Assembly: GCA_016935035.1 (NCBI GenBank)
Contig: JAFGRR010000090.1
Location: 1 to 5,203 of the forward strand
Length of the DNA: 5,203 bases
Direction of reading: 5' to 3'
From: Phycisphaerae bacterium
GTDB lineage: Bacteria > Planctomycetota > Phycisphaerae > UBA1845 > Fen-1342
Numbering within the stretch: position 1 is the first letter of the stretch; each line of letters begins with the position of its first letter. The notes under the pieces were generated by a model. The model was not told the origin of the DNA and did not search any database. It saw only the letters and a program-made list of their open reading frames with translations. Shown here piece by piece: positions 1 to 4,435 of this stretch. The translations under genes and the position numbers were made by a program.

Positions 1-390
1 CGGACGCTGACAGGTGCTACCGCCGCTGTGGGCGCGACACTGTGCCGTATCGGAATCTATTCCGTCGATGCGGGGACTGGCGATCTGACCTTGGTGGCCT
101 CCACAGCTAACGACACGGCGTTGTGGATCGCAGCGAACACCGCCTACACCAAGGCGCTGTCGGCCAGCTTCAGTAAAACTGCGGGCTCCCAGTACGCCGT
201 TGGCGTGCTCTGTGTTGGTGCGTCAACTGCGCCGACCATGGTCGGTCAGTCAGCTATCGCCGCCACCGAGGCCGCACTGTCTCCCAGGCTTTCGGGCCTT
301 GTCTCTGGCCAGACGGATCTCCCTTCCAATATAACTGCGGGGTCTGTGGCCGCATCCTCCAACATCCCGTATGCGGTGCTGACTCCATGA
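1..390 (+). CDS. Phage minor tail protein, C-terminal end (5' partial)
   Basis: The reading frame is open from base 1 and ends at TGA 388-390, so only the last 129 residues are present and the true start lies outside the window. The GTG at 28 is internal and should not be taken as the start. The sequence is rich in Ala, Thr, Ser and Gly, with alternating beta-strand-like segments: CRIGIYSVDAGTGDLTLVA, then TANDTALW, YTKALS, and SQYAVGVLCVG. This pattern (a measured property, time or value terms, then a 'YA-GVL' strand) resembles the C-terminal beta-rich domains of minor tail proteins in actinobacteriophages, which form tail-tip or fibre structures for host binding. That match is from memory of the family, not a search. 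No transmembrane segment or catalytic motif is seen. It is probably the last gene of a phage tail operon or prophage. Another exported beta-rich surface protein is a less likely alternative. Confidence 0.7.
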   Translation, partial: RTLTGATAAVGATLCRIGIYSVDAGTGDLTLVASTANDTALWIAANTAYTKALSASFSKTAGSQYAVGVLCVGASTAPTMVGQSAIAATEAALSPRLSGLVSGQTDLPSNITAGSVAASSNIPYAVLTP

Positions 391-428
391 GATATCGCGT
401 GATCCGCGCGTCTTGAGTGTCGGCACCG

Positions 429-449
429 GGGCGATTGAGGTGGTCGCCC
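429..449 (+). terminator. Possible terminator hairpin after tail gene
   Basis: GGGCGA (429-434) and TCGCCC (444-449) form a perfect 6-bp GC-rich stem with a 9-nt loop, 38 nt after the tail gene stop. There is no T-run after it. Actinobacterial terminators often lack one, so termination is possible but weakly supported. Confidence 0.3.
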
Positions 450-539
450 GCTTCATGATCTGCGAACCGTTCCCGATACGTTGATTGAGCCGACTTGCGC
501 GTGCGTTCAAGCGCTTCAGCGACCGGGGCACCTGGTCAG

Positions 540-567
540 TTGGCCGCTGACACCAGCTACATATACG
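540..567 (+). promoter_or_regulatory. Possible promoter for the ParB-like gene
   Basis: TTGGCC (540-545) and TATACG (562-567) each match 4 of 6 bases of the sigma70-type -35 and -10 consensus, separated by 16 nt. Transcription would start near 574, leaving a leader of about 73 nt that contains the GGAGAAG Shine-Dalgarno at 631-637. This is the best candidate in the 256-nt gap between the tail gene and the ParB-like gene, but the match is modest. Confidence 0.28.
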
Positions 568-646
568 TGTGCGTGGCGCACGGATACGTGGGTTTCGTGC
601 AGCACTTTCGACGTGGTAGTCCCTTTCGTTGGAGAAGATCTGACAT

Positions 647-1138
647 ATGGCTGAACATCCGGAAGACTGGACAAGGGTCGAGCTGACCGGGCTGCACGAT
701 CACCTGATCCGTACGAGCGTCAAAGGTGACGACCGATTCCGTGAAATGAGCTCGGCGGCCAAGACCGATTACATTCGAGAGCACTTTCGCGACCGCGAGT
801 ACAGCGAGGACAACTGGTATCTCGCCCGACTTCCGCTGGCGGACTTGGTAGCCGCACATCCGGAGTTCAGGAGTGAAATCCCGCTGACTAAAGAAGAGAC
901 CTACGTATCGCAGTGGGACGCAATAAGACCGACGCTCGCAGAGCACTGGGTGTTGCCCTACGACGTCTGCACCGGGAATACTTGCCCGCCAATCGTTGCA
1001 CGCGAGGACGATCGAAAGGGGCTCTACAGGGTTTGGGATGGTCAGCGCAGAGTGCTGAGTTGTCTGTGGCACGGCCTCGACGATATCGATGCATACGTCT
1101 ACGTAGAGCCCAGCGCAGCCGACGTCAAGTCGGACTGA
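647..1138 (+). CDS. Small ParB-N-domain-like protein
   Basis: 163 residues. The start is well set: GGAGAAG at 631-637 lies 9 nt before ATG 647. The C-terminal half resembles the ParB/Spo0J/sulfiredoxin-like N-terminal fold. LPLADLVAAHPE (residues 62-73) fits the first strand/helix box, PPIVARE (114-120) fits the 'PI-V' strand, and DGQRRVLSCLWHG (131-143) fits the nucleotide-binding GERR/DGxRR box followed by 'GL--I-AYV'. In this superfamily that pocket binds CTP (ParB) or ATP, or supports nuclease or nucleotidyl activities. Residues 1-60 are charged and unrecognised. There is no ParB helix-turn-helix or dimerisation domain and no ParA neighbour, so classical partitioning is unlikely. An accessory, phage-type ParB-like role in DNA handling is more plausible but is inference. 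It lies on the same strand as the upstream tail gene, 256 nt away, so it is probably not co-translated with it. Confidence 0.72.
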   Translation: MAEHPEDWTRVELTGLHDHLIRTSVKGDDRFREMSSAAKTDYIREHFRDREYSEDNWYLARLPLADLVAAHPEFRSEIPLTKEETYVSQWDAIRPTLAEHWVLPYDVCTGNTCPPIVAREDDRKGLYRVWDGQRRVLSCLWHGLDDIDAYVYVEPSAADVKSD

Positions 1139-1212
1139 GGTTGATGGATCATTTGTACGAATCCCGACGCGACTGCGATTACTTCCGCTAGACAAACCGG
1201 TCGAATACGCGA

Positions 1213-1381
1213 GTGCCGCTTGATGCTCCGCTCAGCATCGTCTGCTAGGCGGCCTTCGCTTGAGTGGTGTCGGTTCCCGGTGGTCGATGGCCAATTCTTC
1301 GTCTAGGAAGCCGGCACGAGTATTCGCCTGGCGCCGCCTAATGACGGTGGTGGCTATAGCAGAGGCGCCTGGTCATATGGC
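1213..1381 (+). pseudogene. Decayed paralogue of the winged-helix domain of the gene at 2239
   Basis: This stretch aligns with codons 1-56 of the gene at 2239 but needs frame changes. GTG 1213 starts VPLDAPLS (compare MPVDTPLN). A 1-nt loss near 1238 moves to the frame reading RLLGGLRL (compare RQLDVLRW), RWS, and RKPARVFAWRRLMTV (compare KKSAGVLAWRRLVTV). A second shift near 1355-1360 leads to RGAWS (compare GGVWS). About three codons are missing before RWS. Sixteen bases are identical (TCGCCTGGCGCCGCCT at 1324-1339 and 2354-2369). TCGAATAC also occurs just before both GTG starts (1201-1208 and 2228-2235), so the likeness reaches the promoter. Read from the GTG, the frame stops at TAG 1246. 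Nothing matching the later domains is found, so it is a truncated, frameshifted remnant and not a functional gene. Confidence 0.75.
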
Positions 1382-1700
1382 GACGAAGCGGCATCGGAAT
1401 ATACACCTGTGACCGCTGGAAGCGCAGAACATACACGACCTGACGAACATGACTTCTTATGTCTATGGATGTTTGCTATTTCTGTAGCGATAGGAGTTCC
1501 TTCCTCTGATAACTGTGTCTTAAGCATGGAGTCAAGTCCTATATACGGGAGCTAGCTTTGAAGGCTAGCTTTGTCAAGCTAACGACGCGAATCAAGTAGT
1601 GAACAGGGAAAACCCGGCTCGGGCCGCGATGCGCTTGCGTGACAGCTTTCGGTGTGTATCGTTCGCAGCATCATGACCGAATCGCCCTGGGGCGTAATGT
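1382..1700. other. Gene-free, AT-rich stretch
   Basis: No convincing gene is seen here on either strand. Bases 1451-1550 contain 41 G+C per 100, against 61 per 100 for 3301-3400 inside the neighbouring gene. The only structure recognised is the repeat cluster at 1550-1581. An AGGAG at 1492-1496 has no usable start codon at a proper distance. The composition suggests horizontally acquired or regulatory DNA, or old intergenic material left after gene decay. Confidence 0.5.
1550..1581. repeat. Overlapping inverted and direct repeats (GCTAGCTTTG)
   Basis: GCTAGCTTTG occurs at 1551-1560 and exactly again at 1564-1573. AGCTAGC (1550-1556) and GCTAGCT (1564-1570) make a perfect 7-bp inverted repeat with a 7-nt spacer. 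TAGCTT (1566-1571) also pairs with AAGCTA (1576-1581) over a 4-nt loop. The middle segment can therefore pair to the left or to the right, but not both. It could be a multi-site operator, a recombinase or excisionase site, or a switching RNA hairpin. No ligand or protein can be named. Confidence 0.55.
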
Positions 1701-1706
1701 CCTACG

Positions 1707-1732
1707 TAAGTGACATACTGTGTGTCGACTTA
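1707..1732. repeat. Imperfect inverted repeat with TAAGT/ACTTA arms
   Basis: TAAGTGACA (1707-1715) can pair with TGTC (1723-1726) and ACTTA (1728-1732), with one bulged G at 1727 and a 7-nt loop. The outer arm TAAGT/ACTTA is the same half-site found in the stronger repeat just downstream, which suggests two related operator sites or tandem hairpins before the gene at 1823. Confidence 0.4.
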
Positions 1733-1736
1733 GCTT

Positions 1737-1773
1737 GCGAAGTAACTTAGGTCGAAAGATCTAAGTATCTCGC
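1737..1773. promoter_or_regulatory. Strong hairpin/operator upstream of the gene at 1823
   Basis: The core is a 9-bp stem, ACTTAGGTC (1745-1753) with GATCTAAGT (1758-1766), including one G-T wobble and closed by a GAAA loop. GCGA (1737-1740) and TCGC (1770-1773) can extend it after a bulged A at 1741, a G-C pair (1742/1769) and a 2x2 internal loop. It ends just before the likely -10 at 1779, so as DNA it would sit over the -35 region as a repressor site. As RNA it would be a GNRA-capped hairpin. Repressor operator is favoured because of position. Confidence 0.5.
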
Positions 1774-1778
1774 TCTCG

Positions 1779-1784
1779 TATAAA
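1779..1784 (+). promoter_or_regulatory. -10-like element for the gene at 1823
   Basis: TATAAA at 1779-1784 matches 5 of 6 bases of the -10 consensus and would place transcription start near 1791, about 32 nt before ATG 1823. No good -35 is seen at the expected distance. That region is occupied by the palindrome at 1745-1766, as expected for an activated or repressed promoter. Confidence 0.4.
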
Positions 1785-1822
1785 CACTCTGACTACAACC
1801 TCTATGGATAGGGGCGTTGGTG

Positions 1823-2119
1823 ATGGACCCTTACACGGCTGCAGTCTTGGGTTTGTGGCTCCTGTGGTGCGCGTTAGACACTTACCATCAGCGCTGGCTC
1901 GTGACGCGCGGGAAGCTCGGCTCGGCGGAGTCGCGACTGGGCCCGTATAAGTCAAAGGTCACTGCGTCAGTCGGAGAGTCACCGAAGCAATTGCGGCGTG
2001 CGAACAAGAAGAAGACGAAGATGAAGAAGCCAAGACGCCGGAACGTGCGTAAGACAGGCCCGCGTCATCGAACTGCGAGCCGTGATTCAGTAAAGCGAGA
2101 TTTAGGAAAGCGCCGGTGA
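1823..2119 (+). CDS. Small membrane-anchored, strongly basic protein of unknown function
   Basis: 98 residues. ATG 1823 is chosen because GGGG (1811-1814), part of GGATAGGGG, lies 8 nt upstream. In-frame GTG 1820 and TTG 1817 are possible but less well spaced. Residues 6-18 (AAVLGLWLLWCAL) form one short hydrophobic segment, a likely single transmembrane helix or uncleaved signal anchor. From residue 55 to the end there are 22 Lys/Arg and only two acidic residues, with clusters KKKTKMKKPRRR (62-73) and a C-terminal KRR. Such a tail could bind nucleic acid or acidic lipids. The combination suggests a membrane-tethered DNA/RNA-binding or membrane-active small protein, but no family is recognised. 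It is preceded by an elaborate inverted-repeat region, suggesting tight control. It is on the same strand as the gene at 2239, 119 nt upstream of it. A chance open frame remains possible. Confidence 0.5.
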   Translation: MDPYTAAVLGLWLLWCALDTYHQRWLVTRGKLGSAESRLGPYKSKVTASVGESPKQLRRANKKKTKMKKPRRRNVRKTGPRHRTASRDSVKRDLGKRR

Positions 2120-2199
2120 GCTGATCGTCATGTGGTCCAAAATCCAGCTGACTTCAAAAAATTCACAGAGGGTGCCAGACGCATAGGTTGACTCCGCGT

Positions 2200-2217
2200 G
2201 GTGAGCGCGAGTTCACC
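2200..2217. promoter_or_regulatory. Palindromic operator candidate upstream of the gene at 2239
   Basis: GGTGA (2200-2204) and TCACC (2213-2217) form an inverted repeat with an 8-nt spacer. It lies 22-39 nt before GTG 2239, in the -35 region if transcription begins at that GTG. A DNA-binding regulator, possibly the winged-helix product itself, could bind here. The repeat is short and absent upstream of the decayed copy at 1213. Confidence 0.3.
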
Positions 2218-2226
2218 GCACTGTGA

Positions 2227-2238
2227 TCGAATACTGTT
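2227..2238 (+). promoter_or_regulatory. Leaderless-type -10 region for the gene at 2239
   Basis: No Shine-Dalgarno sequence precedes GTG 2239. TCGAAT (2227-2232) ends 6 nt before the GTG, the spacing seen in actinobacterial leaderless promoters, and overlaps AATACT (2230-2235). The TCGAATAC core is kept upstream of the decayed paralogue's GTG (1201-1208), supporting a functional element. No -35 match is seen at 17 nt. The TTGACT at 2188-2193 has no properly spaced -10. Confidence 0.4.
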
Positions 2239-3696
2239 GTGCCGGTTGATACTCCGCTCAACACCCGCCAGCTCGATGTGCTCCGCTGGATCAACGACGG
2301 TTGTCCTGATGGCCGGTGGACTGATTTTTCGTTCAAGAAGTCTGCGGGTGTACTCGCCTGGCGCCGCCTGGTGACCGTGTCCAAACGCGGAGGCGTATGG
2401 AGCGCGGCGATACTTCCAGCAGGAGTGCACTACCTGGACCACGGCAAGTACCCGCCCGGGCACTGGGACAAGCGCCGACGTGACCAGACTGTGGACCTTG
2501 GCGTCGCGGCTCGTACGCCGATGGTTGCGCCGACACAGCCGGTTGCGGGGGAGAGGCCGACGACGGGGCGGCGGCCAGCGAAGAAGCCTGTGACGGACGA
2601 GTTGACTCCGACGCGAAAGTTGTTGAAAGACATTATTGATGCTGGCGGCATCTTGGAAATCGACACCAAGGATGACAAGACGAGCTACCGCAGTCTGGTC
2701 GGAATCATCAACAGGCGGAACATGGCGCCGAATGGCCAAGAGGTCATCATGCTCAGCGGCACCACCTATCACCATGTGATCCTCAGGCTGTCCGACGTCT
2801 CGGACTGGAAGACGGAACCGCCAGCGCAGACCGTGGCGGCCGAACGGATTGGTAAGTGGCACCCGGCAGTAGCGACGTTGCGCGACGACAAGCGTTTCGA
2901 CTCCATCGATAAGAGACTGCGCGGCAGAGCATTCAGGCTCCTGCACGCGCTCGCGCGAGAAGCCGAAGCTCGCGGTCACTCAGTCCGCGTCCCGCGGCGC
3001 AGAGTGCACGGTTATGTCCAGGATTCCAGCGGGTTGGACGGCGACCTTGTCTTCAAGGTTGAGGACATCGACTGCTCAGTCAGCTTGTGGCAGCCCAAGG
3101 ATCAGCTGCCGCATGTCCCAACGAAAGAAGAGCTTGAACGGGCCAAGAAGTACGAATGGTCGTCGCCTCCGAGCTACGACTATGTACCAGCAGACCGGCT
3201 GAGCATCGCGATTGATACGAACAGCCGGTGGTCGTCGAAAGTCACCTGGGCCGAGAAGAAGGGTCCACGGCTGGAGTCCCGGCTGCCGGACGTGATGACG
3301 ACCTTCGAGCGTTGGGCGGTGATCGACGCCGAACGCAACGAAGCCGAACGGCGCGCGGCGATTGAAAAACAGAAGCGACGCGAACGCGAAGACGAACTTG
3401 CCCGTGAGGCCTACGTCCAGCATGCGCTGGGCGAACGGCTGACTGCCGATCTCAAGGATTGGGAGCTGGTCGGCAGGCTGCGCCACTACCTCGCTGACAT
3501 GGCCGACCGCATTGAGCACATCACCGACGACGCGGAACGAGCCGCGGCGGCCGAATGGTTGCAGTGGTGCCAGCAGTACATGGCCAAGCGCGACCCGTTC
3601 GCGAAGCCGATCTGTCAGCCGAAGATCAAACCGCCGGGGTACAGCGAAATCGCGGAGTTCCGAACGCGTCTCGGGTTTGGTTCGGGCTATTGGTGA
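2239..3696 (+). CDS. Winged-helix and coiled-coil protein, conserved actinobacterial family of unknown function
   Basis: 485 residues. GTG 2239 is the first start after an in-frame TGA at 2224-2226, and the expected domain starts at once, so this start is likely and apparently leaderless. Residues 8-72 (LNTRQLDVLRWI..DG..RW, AWRRLVTVSKRGGVW, PAGVHYLDHGKYP) look like a winged helix-turn-helix whose last part is a wing and helix. Residues 75-125 are a basic, Pro-rich linker. Residues 124-190 may be a second small DNA-binding fold. Residues 205-345 hold RAFRLLHALAREAEARGH and the strand-rich YDYVPADRLSIAID. Residues 355-450 are a charged coiled coil (ERNEAERRAAIEKQKRRERE) ending in EWLQWCQQYMAKRDPF. 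From memory this layout matches widespread actinobacterial hypothetical proteins, some mislabelled 'PE-PGRS family'. A DNA-binding role is inferred, and no catalytic motif is seen. A frameshifted partial paralogue lies at 1213-1381. It converges with the minus-strand glycosylase 12 bp away. Confidence 0.85.
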   Translation: MPVDTPLNTRQLDVLRWINDGCPDGRWTDFSFKKSAGVLAWRRLVTVSKRGGVWSAAILPAGVHYLDHGKYPPGHWDKRRRDQTVDLGVAARTPMVAPTQPVAGERPTTGRRPAKKPVTDELTPTRKLLKDIIDAGGILEIDTKDDKTSYRSLVGIINRRNMAPNGQEVIMLSGTTYHHVILRLSDVSDWKTEPPAQTVAAERIGKWHPAVATLRDDKRFDSIDKRLRGRAFRLLHALAREAEARGHSVRVPRRRVHGYVQDSSGLDGDLVFKVEDIDCSVSLWQPKDQLPHVPTKEELERAKKYEWSSPPSYDYVPADRLSIAIDTNSRWSSKVTWAEKKGPRLESRLPDVMTTFERWAVIDAERNEAERRAAIEKQKRREREDELAREAYVQHALGERLTADLKDWELVGRLRHYLADMADRIEHITDDAERAAAAEWLQWCQQYMAKRDPFAKPICQPKIKPPGYSEIAEFRTRLGFGSGYW

Positions 3697-3708
3697 ATTG
3701 GAGGACAC

Positions 3709-4296
3709 TCAGCAATTGCGGCTCCACGTCACTGCCTGCGCCAAGGTCGATACATAGTCATCCTTAACGCTCTGCGGCTGCCGCATGACCCACGAGGGAT
3801 GGGGAGCGAACAGCAAATAGGGCCGTGACGCGGCGCGTGGCGGGGGTTCGAAAGGCCACGGCACCTCCGTCGCGCGGGGAAATTCGGATGCCAAAGCGGT
3901 ACGAGCATCCTGGCCGAGCCCGATGATCAGCCGCGGCTTCACAATCTTGAGTTCTTGTCTCAAGAACGGGCGGCAGTTCGCGATCTCGTGGAGGTGCGAA
4001 GCTCTGTTGTCGGGCGGATGGCAGTGCACCACATTTGTCGTGAACACGTCCTGCTTTGAGATGCCGGCGATCTCAAGACTGCGATCGAGCAACCGGCCGC
4101 TGCCACCGGTAAACGGAATCTGCGTGTCCATGCAGCGTCGGCAGAGGCTCTGACCCACGAACACGACGGGAGACGTCGGCGAGCCGTAGCCGGGTGCCGC
4201 CTGAGTCTCGCCTGCGATATTCAATCCCTCGCACGCCCGGCATGCGCGTATCTCAGTCGCGAGCGAATCCATGCGCGCACTGCGGTCGTGTCCCAC
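3709..4296 (-). CDS. Uracil-DNA glycosylase superfamily protein (family-4-like, Fe-S)
   Basis: 195 residues, near the usual size for family-4 enzymes, which remove uracil from DNA as the first step of base excision repair. Four cysteines placed as in the Fe-S cluster ligands of that family are present: C19 and C22 (CRAC), C92 (NVVHCHPPDNR) and C108 (CRPFL). Also seen are IPFTGGSGRLLD (60-71), KPRLIIGLG (120-128) and the motif-2 HPSWVMR (166-172). The motif-1 segment is unusual. Where family 4 has GEAPGxxED, the same-length stretch here reads GQSLCRRCM (48-56), replacing the acidic residues and adding C52 and C55. Activity on uracil is therefore uncertain. The start is GTG 4296, preceded 6 nt upstream by TAGCCT, a leaderless-type -10. 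ATG at codon 9 (4272) is an alternative, and neither has a Shine-Dalgarno. It diverges from the DnaA-like gene across 139 bp and converges with the gene at 2239. Confidence 0.85.
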   Translation of the reverse strand: MGHDRSARMDSLATEIRACRACEGLNIAGETQAAPGYGSPTSPVVFVGQSLCRRCMDTQIPFTGGSGRLLDRSLEIAGISKQDVFTTNVVHCHPPDNRASHLHEIANCRPFLRQELKIVKPRLIIGLGQDARTALASEFPRATEVPWPFEPPPRAASRPYLLFAPHPSWVMRQPQSVKDDYVSTLAQAVTWSRNC

Positions 4297-4302
4297 TGGG
4301 CC

Positions 4303-4308
4303 AGGCTA
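4303..4308 (-). promoter_or_regulatory. Leaderless-type -10 for the glycosylase gene
   Basis: On the minus strand TAGCCT (plus-strand 4303-4308) fits the TAnnnT form of the actinobacterial -10 and ends 6 nt before GTG 4296, so transcription would begin at the start codon. No recognisable -35 (GGTCCC at 17 nt spacing) or Shine-Dalgarno is present. This supports GTG 4296 over ATG 4272. Confidence 0.4.
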
Positions 4309-4338
4309 CTTCGCGAGCAACGTTAGGGACCGCGAATC

Positions 4339-4391
4339 GCGCCGCTGACCCACTCGTTTGGAGCGACGCCCGTTTGATAGCGCCGCTAACC
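4339..4391. repeat. Direct repeats in the divergent intergenic region
   Basis: GCGCCGCTGACC (4339-4350) recurs as GCGCCGCTAACC (4380-4391), 11 of 12 bases matching, 41 bp apart. Between and into them, CGTTTGGAGCG (4355-4365) and CGTTTGATAGCG (4371-4382) form a second repeated pair. The cluster lies between the divergent glycosylase and DnaA-like genes and could be binding sites for a shared regulator or for the DnaA-like protein. Neither unit resembles a DnaA box. Confidence 0.4.
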
Positions 4392-4400
4392 AAGACACCG

Positions 4401-4429
4401 TTGCCCGCCGAACCCCCGGCTGCCATCAT
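4401..4429 (+). promoter_or_regulatory. Promoter for the DnaA-like gene, leaderless type
   Basis: TTGCCC (4401-4406) and CATCAT (4424-4429) each match 4 of 6 consensus bases with an ideal 17-nt spacer, and the -10 keeps the conserved A2 and T6. It ends 6 nt before ATG 4436, so transcription would start at the A of the start codon. No Shine-Dalgarno precedes ATG 4436, consistent with leaderless expression. Confidence 0.45.
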
Positions 4430-4435
4430 GGATCG

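Noticed and set aside
557..1195. Long minus-strand open frame (212 codons) opposite the ParB-like gene
   Set aside because: It covers the well-supported plus-strand gene, which has a strong Shine-Dalgarno and recognisable motifs. The minus-strand protein resembles nothing known and is a typical high-GC antisense shadow.
1409..1555. 48-residue open frame from GTG 1409 with a hydrophobic stretch (FLCLWMFAISVAIGV)
   Set aside because: No Shine-Dalgarno and no well-spaced -10. It continues the third frame of the decayed winged-helix copy, and the hydrophobicity probably reflects the AT-rich composition. A small peptide is not excluded.
1611..1625. CCCGGCTCGGG mini-hairpin as a terminator
   Set aside because: The stem is only 4 bp with a 3-nt loop, no gene ends just before it, and no T-run follows.
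1673..1750. 25-residue open frame starting ATG 1673
   Set aside because: No ribosome-binding site or leaderless promoter spacing, and it ends inside the hairpin at 1745-1766. It is too short to support.
2128..2979. Minus-strand open frame of 283 codons
   Set aside because: It lies opposite the clearly coding 485-residue gene. Its product is Arg/Pro-rich without any recognisable domain.
3076..3708. Minus-strand open frame of 210 codons running to the end of the glycosylase gene
   Set aside because: Antisense to the coiled-coil part of the 485-residue gene, with no family resemblance.
3845..3851. GGTTCGA resembling a tRNA T-loop
   Set aside because: It lies inside the glycosylase coding region and has no acceptor, D-arm or anticodon-arm partners. 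No tRNA gene was found in the window.
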